NCBI RefSeq assembly: GCF_004339085.1
Contig: NZ_SMFX01000001.1
Coordinates: forward strand, 1,129,227-1,193,226
Length of the DNA: 64,000 nt
Reading direction: 5' to 3'
DNA from: Thiogranum longum
GTDB taxonomy: Bacteria > Pseudomonadota > Gammaproteobacteria > DSM-19610
Positions 10,358 through 18,626 of this stretch are shown piece by piece; the stretch's first letter is position 1, and the number at the start of each line of letters is the position of its first letter. The notes under the pieces were generated by a model. The model was given only the letters and a program-made list of their open reading frames with translations, was not told where the DNA came from and did not search any database. A program made the translations under genes and the position numbers.

Positions 10358-10954
10358 TCAATCCGCCTTCAGCCACGTCAGGATCCGGTTATTGGCTGGC
10401 ATTTCATAATCCCTTTTCAGTTCCAGTCCGGCCGTTCCGGCCAGTTCGTTTAACGCCTCGAAATCCCTTACGGCACTCAGCGGGTCACGCTGTTTCAGCC
10501 ATTGATCAAAGCGCGCATTACTTTCACTGGTATAGCGTCCGTTGTAGTTGAACGGACCATAGAGACAGAACACGCCGCCTTGCTCCAGTACTTCCCCCGC
10601 GCCGGAGAACAGGCACTGTACCTGCGGCCAGGAAATGATGTGCGCGGTGTTGGCGCTGAATACGGCATCGTACTTTGTCTCTGGCCAGGCGTCCTTGCAG
10701 ACGTCGAGACAGACAGGTGCCAGGATATTGGGTGGCGCAGTATCTTCGGCCAGCCATGCGTGAATACCTTCGTGCATGGCTGGCACTTCACTGGTTTGCC
10801 AGACCAGGTCCGGGAACTCACCTGCAAGATAGACAGCGTGCTGGCCTGTGCCACTGCCGATTTCAAGCAGGTGCCTACGCCCGTATATTTCCTGCTTCAA
10901 TACCTCGAGGATGGATTCCCGGTTCTGGTCACAGGATTCGGAATAGGGCTTCAT
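10358..10954 (-). CDS. DUF938 family SAM-dependent methyltransferase
   Basis: A 198-residue class I methyltransferase fold of the DUF938 family, substrate unknown. Motif I is LLEIGSGTGQHAVYLA (residues 29-44), with SANTAHIISW near 104 and GPFNYNGRYTSESNA near 138 being typical of DUF938. The family is often annotated near membrane or lipid genes but no activity is established that I can name. Its start overlaps the end of the upstream hydrolase gene by 4 bases, implying translational coupling in a three-gene minus-strand operon with the DUF4105 gene. Confidence 0.88.
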   Translation of the reverse strand: MKPYSESCDQNRESILEVLKQEIYGRRHLLEIGSGTGQHAVYLAGEFPDLVWQTSEVPAMHEGIHAWLAEDTAPPNILAPVCLDVCKDAWPETKYDAVFSANTAHIISWPQVQCLFSGAGEVLEQGGVFCLYGPFNYNGRYTSESNARFDQWLKQRDPLSAVRDFEALNELAGTAGLELKRDYEMPANNRILTWLKAD

Positions 10955-11805
10955 GTACAGGCTCCGGTTCTTTTACCCAGGGTGTGGAGAATGTCCAGCA
11001 GTTTGCGCCGATTGCTTTCCGGGTTAAAGGCATCATTGTGATCACCAACGAGATCCACGCGATATTTGGGTGGCAGGGCGGCGGCGAAAAGTTTGTCGAC
11101 ATGATAAGCGGGGACAATAGTATCGTCTGGACTGTGGAGGATATAGACGGGTAGTGGAGAGATTTCGCTTATGAATGCAGCCGGGCGATAACGGTTGCTG
11201 ATAGTAAGGGATAATGGCCACTTGAACAGGCGAGTGAACCAGTGGCGTGATAGTGCATCCCGACTGATTTCCCGGTAGTCGCTGAAAGCACTGACGCTTA
11301 TCAGACCGTTGAGCCTCTGTTTTTGCGGGTAGCTGGCAGTGGCATAGATGGCGAGACTGGCACCGAAGCTATGGCCCAGCACGGTGAGCTTGTGTCCGTG
11401 CAAACAGCTTTCTCTGGCGGTCCATGCAAGCATATTGCCGGCGTCCTTCTGTACACCGTCAATATCAGGCGTTCCTGTGGACTGCCCGTAGCCACGATAG
11501 TCGAACATATAGACTTCAAATCCATGTTTGGGTAGCCAGTAGGTGGCTCCCAGGTGGGCGCTGACATTTTGACCGTTGCCGTGTAAAAAAAGCACTGTAC
11601 CCCGGATGGGTGCACTGGCTGGCAGGTGCCAGCCATGCAGTACGGCATCACCACTTTTTATGAACAGCTCATCGACGGGTACTCCGATTTGCCCCGGGTC
11701 GATAAATTGTTCATGGCTGGGCTGGAAAATGACGTTGGTGCAGGCGCTGGTAAAGATCAGCACAACGGCCAGAAATACACTTGCTACGGATTTCAGAAAT
11801 ACCAA
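10951..11805 (-). CDS. Alpha/beta hydrolase, predicted lipoprotein
   Basis: A 284-residue serine hydrolase of the Abhd13/BEM46-like group. The N-terminal hydrophobic segment ends in FTSAC, a plausible if imperfect lipobox with Cys22, so the enzyme is probably membrane-anchored outside the cytoplasm. LFLHGNGQN near 72-80 gives the oxyanion region, GHSFGAS places the nucleophile at Ser146, and the acid and base are probably Asp227 or Asp228 and His256. The substrate is unknown. Its start lies 13 bases inside the DUF4105 gene and its end overlaps the DUF938 gene by 4 bases, a tightly packed operon. Confidence 0.85.
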   Translation of the reverse strand: MVFLKSVASVFLAVVLIFTSACTNVIFQPSHEQFIDPGQIGVPVDELFIKSGDAVLHGWHLPASAPIRGTVLFLHGNGQNVSAHLGATYWLPKHGFEVYMFDYRGYGQSTGTPDIDGVQKDAGNMLAWTARESCLHGHKLTVLGHSFGASLAIYATASYPQKQRLNGLISVSAFSDYREISRDALSRHWFTRLFKWPLSLTISNRYRPAAFISEISPLPVYILHSPDDTIVPAYHVDKLFAAALPPKYRVDLVGDHNDAFNPESNRRKLLDILHTLGKRTGACT

Positions 11806-13700
11806 TTCAGCATGGCCTCGAATTCGTTGATACGGTTACCGCGTTCATGGCGATGTTCGAGCCGGTAGCGGAAGGCGCGCTGTGCTCCAATCGGGAAGCT
11901 TTGGCGCCAACGGGCTGCCAGTGTTGTGTCTGATTCCCCTGCTGCAAACCGGACGCCTGTCAGCGATAGTTCGGCTGTAGAGTGTTTAAAGAAAAACAAC
12001 GAGCCGGTGGACAGGCCGCCGCCCAGGGAATAATTGTCCTGAAATGCCTTTGCCACTTTGAGGCGCCCCCTGAGGAGCAGGTAAAACAGGTGTTGGTCTC
12101 CCATGCGATAGCTGAGGCCACTACTTCCGCCGACCTGTATGCCGGTCGCACGCCCGCTATTGGTCATCATACGCTCAATGCCGGTGTCAATGCCCCACGA
12201 TACCGGCTTGAAGAAGTTGTCGCGGGGTGACAGAGACAGAATGTCGATAATGGTGAAGCGATCCAGTTGCAGGCTATTGTCAGTCGGGGTGTAGCGTGCC
12301 CTGAAATCCAGAAAGTTTATCTGGGAGCCACGTGAGTAGCCGGCCAGAGGGTCAAGAATGTCATGATATGCCGGTCTGAATCGCAGGCTCAGGAAACTGT
12401 CGCCATTCCGTGATCCACCACCGACAGCCAGTCGTGTAGTCCGGTGCCCCTGTTCAGGTTGGTATGCAGGCTGTTGTACCGGTGGCCATACATTACCAGC
12501 TGGCAAACGACTTCGTTCTGCCAGTAAACGATAGCTTTGTGAAGCACTGGTGGCGGACCCGTTTCGGTGCAGCAGCTGGTAGCGGTTATAGTCATAGGCC
12601 AGTTCGAGGATGCGTGAGCGTGTAACCTTGTTATCGACTGTTCCAAGTCGTTTTTCGCTGGCGGGATCTGTGTCGGTAGAAAGATGTTCAACCAACTCTT
12701 TTGCAGACGGGTCAAGCGAGTCGAGGTGTTGTCGTATCAGGGTTGTCGTTGCGGGTCTGTAGACTGCCCTGTCAGCCATGCCGGCATCTACAACTGCACG
12801 TACCGTATCGGATGGTATGGCCTTGACAGAGAAATCACCTGTGAGCTGGCTTCCCTGCCGTGCCACTTCCAGCAGCGACAGAACATGATATGAACAGTTT
12901 TCGGTAAGGAAATAATAGTCAAAGTTTATGTGTCTGACTTCCCAGGCATGTCGCATTAGTTGGTCAATTTCAGCCTGGTCCAGATTCAGGTCGTATTCCC
13001 AGATATCCCGGCTTTCAATGTCGCTGTACTGTTTTATTTTCTCGTAGTAGGGGACGATGGAAAAAAGGCCGGGGTAACCCCCGAACAATCCCTTGAAGCT
13101 GTATGCGAGTCCGCCATCATTTTCGTCAGCATTGGCTGCATAGTTAAGTGCATAGGCGGCCAGCGGGGTCGATTTCCGGTAATCGGAAGGTGTCAGTCGC
13201 AGCAGGGTGTGCCCGAACATGGAGGAAGGGCTGTTGAGGTAAGCCGCAGGGAACACGAGTGTTGCATGTTCTGCGCTCAGTGTTTGGCGCCATTTCGACA
13301 GGGTATTGCAGTGTACAGCAGGAAGGCCGAGTGCAGTGAGGTCGAGTTTCCGGTCAAGCCAGTACAGGCGGGCAGGAAAACGGCACTGGGGGTGATCATC
13401 ACTGTCGCCCGGCTGATAAAAAGCCTGCAGGGTTGCAGTCAGCTCGGCTTCGGGGGAAGTTTTGCCATTCAGGGCATTAAAGAACTCTGTGTCGTCGGCC
13501 TGGCTCTGGTAACCAGGATGCTTTTTCTTGTAATGAACCAGTTTAAGCCAATAGTCGTCCTGTGAAAGCTTTTGCTGCCCGGCCCTGGCCACAGCGCTTT
13601 CTGCTGGCGTCGGTGTGGCTGCGATGACAGTGCCAAAGGAGAGTAGCATGGCAAGCAGCACTGCAAGTGCCGCATGGTATATGGGCAGGTTATTGGTCAT
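11793..13700 (-). CDS. DUF4105 (Lnb-type periplasmic domain) exported protein with C-terminal barrel-like region
   Basis: A 635-residue exported protein. A signal peptide covers about residues 1-28 when the ATG at 13700-13698 is used; a longer TTG start at 13742 is less consistent with the signal peptide. The central DUF4105 domain shows the conserved FGHTLLRL (His164) and ENCSYHVL (Cys269), which could form a His/Cys pair of a papain-like fold; this is inference. The last 200 or so residues have short alternating strands ending in aromatic WYF, as in outer-membrane barrels. Related proteins are common in proteobacteria and uncharacterised. First gene of the operon with the lipoprotein hydrolase and DUF938 methyltransferase. 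Confidence 0.82.
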   Translation of the reverse strand: MTNNLPIYHAALAVLLAMLLSFGTVIAATPTPAESAVARAGQQKLSQDDYWLKLVHYKKKHPGYQSQADDTEFFNALNGKTSPEAELTATLQAFYQPGDSDDHPQCRFPARLYWLDRKLDLTALGLPAVHCNTLSKWRQTLSAEHATLVFPAAYLNSPSSMFGHTLLRLTPSDYRKSTPLAAYALNYAANADENDGGLAYSFKGLFGGYPGLFSIVPYYEKIKQYSDIESRDIWEYDLNLDQAEIDQLMRHAWEVRHINFDYYFLTENCSYHVLSLLEVARQGSQLTGDFSVKAIPSDTVRAVVDAGMADRAVYRPATTTLIRQHLDSLDPSAKELVEHLSTDTDPASEKRLGTVDNKVTRSRILELAYDYNRYQLLHRNGSATSASQSYRLLAERSRLPAGNVWPPVQQPAYQPEQGHRTTRLAVGGGSRNGDSFLSLRFRPAYHDILDPLAGYSRGSQINFLDFRARYTPTDNSLQLDRFTIIDILSLSPRDNFFKPVSWGIDTGIERMMTNSGRATGIQVGGSSGLSYRMGDQHLFYLLLRGRLKVAKAFQDNYSLGGGLSTGSLFFFKHSTAELSLTGVRFAAGESDTTLAARWRQSFPIGAQRAFRYRLEHRHERGNRINEFEAMLNWYF

Positions 13701-13781
13701 CTGTGAAAGGTCAGACAAAGGTGGGGGGCTGTGCCCGTCCAACTGCAGTAACAGCGCAGCTGCAAGAGTATATCATTGGTG

Positions 13782-13817
13782 TAAAACCGCCTGCCGTCTA
13801 CTATAACAGCAGGCGGT
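13782..13817 (-). terminator. Rho-independent terminator of the DUF3015 gene
   Basis: Perfect 9-bp inverted repeat ACCGCCTGC (13786-13794) and GCAGGCGGT (13809-13817), 14-base loop, followed on the minus strand by a TTTT run. It starts 5 bases beyond the DUF3015 stop codon and isolates that gene from the DUF4105 operon. Confidence 0.8.
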
Positions 13818-13822
13818 AGAGG

Positions 13823-14299
13823 TTAACTGGCGTATTTTGCCAGCATTTCATCCTGTTTCATAACCTGGTTCAGGGCACTGATGACGTCACTGCTGTGCAC
13901 GCTGTCGCTGCTGAAGATAGTAGCGAATTGTGCATGAGAGACAGTCTTGAAGTGACTGCTGTCCTCAGCAGAAATACCCATCAGGTTGGCCAGAGTGTCG
14001 AGTGCTTCACCTGTACCAGTTGCCATATCACGTGCAACCTTATCCATGTTGTTGTCAAGGAAATCAGCTGCAGCAACAGATATCGGCTGATCTACTTCAC
14101 AACCCAGTGTGCCAGATGTCATACCAAAGGTCTGGTTTCCGAAAGTGCCATTGGTAGTTGCCGCCAGTACGTGAGGTGCAACACCGCTTTGTCCCTCGAA
14201 GATCATGGCGCCAACGCCACAACCCGAACCGTTGTCATTTGCAGCAAATGCTGTGCTGGAACCCGCCAAAATTGTCATTGCCAGTATTGTTTTCTTCAT
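13823..14299 (-). CDS. DUF3015 family periplasmic protein
   Basis: A 158-residue exported protein of unknown function. MKKTILAMTILAGSSTAFAA is a textbook signal peptide cleaved at AFA. The mature region shows the family pattern GCGVGAMIFEGQSG, then an SGTLGCEVDQPIS segment with the second conserved Cys, and a C-terminal helix. The two cysteines probably form a disulfide. The start at 14299 is preferred over an ATG 9 bases upstream, because AAGGAG sits 10 bases before it and only 1 base before the other. Single gene with its own terminator. Confidence 0.85.
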   Translation of the reverse strand: MKKTILAMTILAGSSTAFAANDNGSGCGVGAMIFEGQSGVAPHVLAATTNGTFGNQTFGMTSGTLGCEVDQPISVAAADFLDNNMDKVARDMATGTGEALDTLANLMGISAEDSSHFKTVSHAQFATIFSSDSVHSSDVISALNQVMKQDEMLAKYAS

Positions 14300-14435
14300 C
14301 CTGTGCATACTCCTTGTCTCTGGTTGGATTTTAGTGCTAAAACGGGTGGTGCTGTAATTATTTTATGCTCCGGGTTACGTGGCCTGTATGTCCCCCAAGG
14401 CATAGGTGGAATTTATATTGGTTGATTGCGATTGT

Positions 14436-15056
14436 CTATAGCGATGGCTGTGGATTTCGAAGCCACTCTGTTACTCGCCGGTAAAGCTGGGCCGGGTTCT
14501 GGCTGCTCGTGACTGCCAGTGCCAATGCCTGGTTTGACCATGCGGGCAGACGCTGGAAATTTTCCTGGGCCAGTTTATCCAGTGTATCCCGGTAATCTCC
14601 ATGGCCACGGGCGACATCACGCCTGATATTTATGAACTGCGACCACACAAACCGCTTCAGGATGGCGTCTTGCTGGCTCTGGGTTGCAGGCTCTTTGGGT
14701 TCGAGCTCGATAATATAATGGCCGGGTGAGTACTCCATCATGTTACCGGACATTGCATCGGTCAACCAGGATGGCCATGAGGTCAGGTTGAAAAGGGAGG
14801 TTTTATTGAGAGACTTCTTTACCCGCATTTGCATGGTCTTGTAGCCAGGCTTTTTGAAGGTGATGAACTTGTGTTTAAACACTTCGCGATCCAGGTCTAT
14901 CGAGAAAGGAACTTCGCCGACTTTCTTGCCTTCGACGAAGGCCTCAATGCCTGATTGCTCAGATTCGAAACTGACCGTATCACTGGATGGTGAGAAAAGT
15001 GTGGCACAACCTGTTATCAGAACAGAAAAGCACAGGATAAAGATGATCTTTGGCAT
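14436..15056 (-). CDS. PEGA-like lipoprotein
   Basis: A 206-residue predicted lipoprotein. ITGC gives a clean lipobox with Cys17. Residues about 25-80 look like a PEGA-type beta domain (the FVEGKKVGEVPFSIDLD stretch followed by a KPGYKTMQMRV strand). The C-terminal half is helical with no family I recognise. Such proteins are often located at the inner or outer membrane facing the periplasm; the role is unknown. Transcribed alone on the minus strand, between the DUF3015 gene and the inositol-phosphatase family gene. Confidence 0.72.
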   Translation of the reverse strand: MPKIIFILCFSVLITGCATLFSPSSDTVSFESEQSGIEAFVEGKKVGEVPFSIDLDREVFKHKFITFKKPGYKTMQMRVKKSLNKTSLFNLTSWPSWLTDAMSGNMMEYSPGHYIIELEPKEPATQSQQDAILKRFVWSQFINIRRDVARGHGDYRDTLDKLAQENFQRLPAWSNQALALAVTSSQNPAQLYRRVTEWLRNPQPSL

Positions 15057-15144
15057 TAGGTGTGTCCTTGTTGTTATGGTTTTTGAGAATGCATGAACCT
15101 GATTATTTTTACTCGAAGCATTCTATAACAGGCAATGGTGTTGC

Positions 15145-15951
15145 TCAATTGCGCTGAGAAGTAACACCCAGCCATTCTATCCACTGCCTGAAAATATCGG
15201 GATCCAGGGCCGCTGCCGCGGAGCGTGGCGTGAGTGTTGCACTGAACACCGGTTCGCCCTCAAGCGTAAGTGCCGAGCCACCTGCTTCCTCAAGAATCAG
15301 AAGGCCTGCCGCATAATCCCATAGTTTCTGTTGGCCGTGCAGGTAAACGTGGCAGCGGCCTGCGGCCAGCCAGCACCAGTCAAGCGCTACTGCACCGAAG
15401 CTGCGTTGTGATTTATAGGGCGGGCTGGCTGCCAGCCGGCTCGCCAGTTCAGGTGCCAGGCGCTTCAGGTCTATGAGCGCCATGCCTTCGGACAGCGGGC
15501 TTGCCAGCCGCTGTGGCTTCAGCCGTTGATCGTTCATCCATGCGCCTTCACCGCGCACAGCAGAAAAACACTCCTTGCGGCTGGGGTCGTAGACGACACC
15601 TGCTTCTACCCGGCCGTTGTGGATAAGCGCAACGGAAACGGCGTAGTAGGGTACGCCGGCTGAAAAATTACTGGTACCATCGAGTGGATCGATGCACCAG
15701 ACGCCACTGTCACTGTGTTGTAACGCGCGCTGTTGCTCAGGCTCGGGCATTTCTTCACCCAGTAAATCAAATTCAGGCCATTCGGCGTTCAACGCCTGCG
15801 CCAGGGCATCCTGCATAACCACATCGGCCTCGGTCACAAGGCTGCCATCCGGCTTGCGTGAGCCAGAATGGCAACAGAAGCGTGGGGGAAGTTCCCGGTC
15901 GGATATTTCCCGGATAATAGTGGTCAGGCGTGACAGGTCTGGTGAATTCAT
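15145..15951 (-). CDS. Inositol-monophosphatase family phosphatase
   Basis: A 268-residue Mg-dependent phosphatase of the FIG/IMPase superfamily. Metal-site motifs are GEEM at 65-68 and WCIDPLDGTSNF with Asp88 and Asp91, plus a late GAVALDWCWLAAGR-type motif near 185-198. It could be SuhB-like, a CysQ-like nucleotide phosphatase or a histidinol phosphatase; sequence alone does not decide, though the DGTSNF form differs from the DGTxNF of SuhB only slightly. It is divergent from the plus-strand methyltransferase at 16019. Confidence 0.85.
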   Translation of the reverse strand: MNSPDLSRLTTIIREISDRELPPRFCCHSGSRKPDGSLVTEADVVMQDALAQALNAEWPEFDLLGEEMPEPEQQRALQHSDSGVWCIDPLDGTSNFSAGVPYYAVSVALIHNGRVEAGVVYDPSRKECFSAVRGEGAWMNDQRLKPQRLASPLSEGMALIDLKRLAPELASRLAASPPYKSQRSFGAVALDWCWLAAGRCHVYLHGQQKLWDYAAGLLILEEAGGSALTLEGEPVFSATLTPRSAAAALDPDIFRQWIEWLGVTSQRN

Positions 15952-16018
15952 GGATTACCTGAGGGCATCGAGTTGCTATGATCTGTAGTCTGTAGATATT
16001 GTCGCACAAAGGATACTC

Positions 16019-16876
16019 ATGGGCATAAAGAAAACCCGGCACAAAAAGAGCGGTAAATCAGCAAAAGCGCAGAAGAGCAGCAAGCCGCGCAAGGCCGAAA
16101 CCGAGGACAAATATGTCCTCTATGAGAAGTCAGTACAGGCCACGGATTTTGAATACGAGTTTATCGACACCAACTTTACCCGCATTCGCGGGCGTACTGC
16201 AAAACTGCTGCGCGAGGATTTCTGCGGCACGGCGAAAATGTGCAGTGAATGGGTCCGGGGCCGTCCCGACAATCAGGCGGTTGGCGTGGACTTTGATCCT
16301 GAGGTGCTGGAGTGGAGTCGTAACAACCACATTGCCGGTCTGGAGCCCGAACAGCGTGCCCGCGTTACGCTGTTGCAGAGTGATGTACGTTCGGTGAAGA
16401 CAGACCCGGTTGATATCGTGCTGGCGATGAATTTCAGTTGGCAGATCTTTGAAGAGCGCAAGGTCCTGGTCGACTATTTCACGTCTGTGCGAAACAGCCT
16501 GGTGGATGACGGCGTATTGTTTATGGATGCATTCGGCGGTTACGAGGCCTACCAGGAGCTCGAGGAAAAAACCAAACACGATGGGTTCAATTATATCTGG
16601 GAGCAGGAAAGTTATGATCCGGTGACCGGACACATGGTGTGCAATATTCATTTTACATTCAAGGATGGTTCAAAAATGGAGAAGGCGTTCCATTATGAAT
16701 GGCGTCTGTACGGCCTGCCTGAACTGAAAGAAATCCTGCTCGATGCCGGTTTCTCCAATGTCACCATTTATCTGCAGGGTTGGGACGAGGATGACGAACC
16801 GGACGGTGATTTTGTGCCCGCCGAACACGGCGAAGCCGATCCCGGCTGGATCGCAATGATCAGCGCAGAAAAATAA
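16019..16876 (+). CDS. Class I SAM-dependent methyltransferase with basic N-terminal tail
   Basis: A 285-residue protein whose first 28 residues are almost entirely Lys, Arg, Ser and Ala, a disordered tail that could contact RNA. The methyltransferase core follows: a LREDFCGTAKMCSEW segment near 64-78 in place of a typical glycine-rich motif I, GVDFDPEVLEWS near 90, and VLAMNFSWQIF near 138. A conserved acidic tail ends the protein. I recognise the general family seen in many bacteria but not its substrate. The ATG at 16019 is followed directly by the basic tail; no alternative start is better. Confidence 0.78.
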   Translation: MGIKKTRHKKSGKSAKAQKSSKPRKAETEDKYVLYEKSVQATDFEYEFIDTNFTRIRGRTAKLLREDFCGTAKMCSEWVRGRPDNQAVGVDFDPEVLEWSRNNHIAGLEPEQRARVTLLQSDVRSVKTDPVDIVLAMNFSWQIFEERKVLVDYFTSVRNSLVDDGVLFMDAFGGYEAYQELEEKTKHDGFNYIWEQESYDPVTGHMVCNIHFTFKDGSKMEKAFHYEWRLYGLPELKEILLDAGFSNVTIYLQGWDEDDEPDGDFVPAEHGEADPGWIAMISAEK

Positions 16877-17015
16877 CGCGTATGGGGAAAAAGTACGCCG
16901 TCAGCCTGCTGATCATAGAGCGGGCACCGCGGGGTTAAATGCGTATTTCAGGCGGGCGGGTCACAATTTGTCAGACAGTATTCCCGGTAAAAAAAGGCCG
17001 TTTAGTCTCGATGGG

Positions 17016-17057
17016 TTGACAAACTGTCTGGTATGTAATAAAAAGTGAACGTTCACT
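17016..17057 (+). promoter_or_regulatory. tusA promoter with perfect 14-bp palindromic operator
   Basis: TTGACA at 17016-17021 is a consensus -35; an A/T-rich -10 candidate (TAAAAA, 17039-17044) follows at 17 bases. Directly after it lies AGTGAACGTTCACT (17044-17057), a perfect palindrome just upstream of the tusA ribosome-binding site. Its size and symmetry suit a TetR-family dimer, and a TetR gene lies downstream at 17369. Binding by that protein is inference. A looser inverted pair, CAGACAGT (16972-16979) and ACTGTCTG (17023-17030), flanks the promoter. Confidence 0.65.
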
Positions 17058-17077
17058 AACTAAATGAGGTGTACGTT

Positions 17078-17308
17078 ATGACTGCTTTTGACCTTGAACT
17101 CGACGCACGTGGACTGAATTGCCCTTTACCGATCCTGAGGGCAAAGAAGAGCATTCAGACACTGGCATCTGGCCAGGTATTGCGTATTGTTGCCACAGAT
17201 CCAGGTTCCGTGAAGGATTTTGAGGCGTTCTGTAAACAGACCGGGAACGAACTGATGGATACCGTTCAGGATGGTGGAGAGTACTCCTTTAACATCCGCA
17301 AAGGGTAG
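17078..17308 (+). CDS. tusA: TusA-family sulfur carrier protein
   Basis: A 76-residue sulfur-transfer protein carrying persulfide on Cys15 within the conserved RGLNCPLPI (CPxP) motif. TusA passes sulfur from cysteine desulfurase for tRNA thiolation and, in sulfur oxidisers, works with rhodanese and DsrE partners in the oxidation pathway. Here it is a single gene with none of the tusBCD, dsrE or hdr genes beside it. The ATG at 17078 is chosen because GAGG lies 8 bases upstream. A palindromic operator controls it and a strong terminator follows, so its expression is probably regulated separately from the TetR gene. Confidence 0.92.
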   Translation: MTAFDLELDARGLNCPLPILRAKKSIQTLASGQVLRIVATDPGSVKDFEAFCKQTGNELMDTVQDGGEYSFNIRKG

Positions 17309-17316
17309 TGATAGAG

Positions 17317-17350
17317 CGGAACCTCATGCTGCCTGGTGAGGTTCCGTTAT
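17317..17350 (+). terminator. Rho-independent terminator after tusA
   Basis: Perfect 10-bp inverted repeat CGGAACCTCA (17317-17326) and TGAGGTTCCG (17337-17346) with a 10-base loop and TTAT tail. It sits between the tusA stop and the TetR start codon, so the TetR gene depends on read-through or its own promoter. Confidence 0.8.
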
Positions 17351-17368
17351 TCAACCGAAGGAAGTAGC

Positions 17369-17983
17369 TTGACCAAACGACTCAAGGCCTCTGAACGCAA
17401 GGCGGCCATACTGGCGGTTGCAAAGGTATTGTTTTCCGACAAGGGCTACCACGGTGTGTCGGTGGATGAGATAGCGCGCCGGGTCGGTGTCAGCCCTGCC
17501 ATTCTGTATCGCCATTTCCCGTCCAAGGAGTCGCTGTACGAGGAGGTGCTGAACCAGACTGCCTGCAAGCGTGAAAGCTATGTCGAAGCCGTGGTGCAAA
17601 GCGACGGCAGTTTCAGTGAAGTGTTGCGTATGATAACTCGACGCTATGTCGAAAGTGTGTCACGTGACCCTGACTATTTGCGCATGGAATTACAAAGTGC
17701 ACTGGAAGGCAGTGTGGCTACCCGGCAGTTTTTCGAGCATCGCTGGAGGCCGTTTACTGACTATATTGAAGTTACCATCCGTGAATTACAGCCAACCGGA
17801 AAAGTGCAGCATACTGACGGCCGTATTGCGGCACTGATGTTCCAGGGCATGTTGCGTGAGGCACTGTATGCCAAGTGTATCTTTCACACGCCGCGTTACC
17901 AGGAACTGGACCTCAATGAACTTACGGACTATCTGGTGACACTATTCTTTCGGGCGATCGGCTACCGGGAATGGTCTGAATAA
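17369..17983 (+). CDS. TetR/AcrR-family transcriptional regulator
   Basis: A 204-residue repressor. The helix-turn-helix spans about residues 25-53 (SVDEIARRVGVSPAILYRHF and then PSKESLYEEVL). The ligand domain is not assignable. The start is taken as TTG at 17369, which has GAAGGAAG about 5 bases upstream and lies past the tusA terminator; a longer start at 17336 would fall inside the hairpin. It probably binds the perfect palindrome upstream of tusA. Its inducer could be a sulfur species or a lipid-like ligand; nothing in the sequence tells which. Confidence 0.85.
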   Translation: MTKRLKASERKAAILAVAKVLFSDKGYHGVSVDEIARRVGVSPAILYRHFPSKESLYEEVLNQTACKRESYVEAVVQSDGSFSEVLRMITRRYVESVSRDPDYLRMELQSALEGSVATRQFFEHRWRPFTDYIEVTIRELQPTGKVQHTDGRIAALMFQGMLREALYAKCIFHTPRYQELDLNELTDYLVTLFFRAIGYREWSE

Positions 17984-18125
17984 ATAAAGTACCCCTGCTG
18001 TTGCTCAAGTTTGGTGCATGGAAGCCGTAATTACCAAACAGATTCACACCTGATTAAATCATTAATAATACTATGGTTTATGTTGGGTCGTGTTAAACAA
18101 CCTGTTATGGCGATGGGGTACAACA

Positions 18126-18548
18126 ATGTTCAGAAAAATTGCAGTTTTTCTTATAGGTGGCTGGCTGATTTCACTGGCTTCGCCGCTGCTGGCAGAGTCA
18201 GTTCCGGAAAGCATTGATGGAACGACACGTGTAATCGCAGAGGATGTCATTGAACTGGTTTCCAGTAACCCTGATGTGGTTATCATCGACGCACGTAAAT
18301 CCAGTGACCGAGAAAAGGGGTTTATCGAAGGTTCTATCGGGCTGCCGGATACTGAAACGACTGAAGCTTCTCTTGCTTCCCACATCCCCTCCAGGGATAG
18401 CGCAATCCTTTTTTACTGTAATGGTGAGAAGTGTGGTCGTAGTGTCAAGTCTGCAAAAATGGCAGTTGCCCTGGGTTACAAGAATGTTTACTGGTTCCGT
18501 GGTGGCTGGGCTGAGTGGATGGAAAAGGGTTATCCCGTAGCCAAATGA
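18126..18548 (+). CDS. Periplasmic single-domain rhodanese
   Basis: A 140-residue exported rhodanese. Residues 1-23 form a signal peptide with an LLA cleavage site. The rhodanese core runs from about 33 to 138, with VVIIDARKSSDREKGFIEGS as the first motif, the active loop YCNGEKCGRS with Cys98 as the predicted persulfide residue (Cys103 in the loop could form a disulfide), and a final RGGWAEWMEKGYPV motif. The ATG at 18126 gives a proper signal peptide; a frame extension upstream to 18090 does not. It is followed 78 bases later by a chemoreceptor gene and preceded by the tusA-TetR pair. Confidence 0.88.
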   Translation: MFRKIAVFLIGGWLISLASPLLAESVPESIDGTTRVIAEDVIELVSSNPDVVIIDARKSSDREKGFIEGSIGLPDTETTEASLASHIPSRDSAILFYCNGEKCGRSVKSAKMAVALGYKNVYWFRGGWAEWMEKGYPVAK

Positions 18549-18626
18549 AGAACGCCAGGGGGACGGATATCCTGGTACCTGTCTTCCTGTAAAAATATTG
18601 TCGTATCGTGAAGCAGGGATGAAGTG

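Noticed and set aside
11960-13565. Several plus-strand frames of 100-200 codons
   Set aside because: All antisense to the DUF4105 gene, which has a signal peptide, family motifs and operon position.
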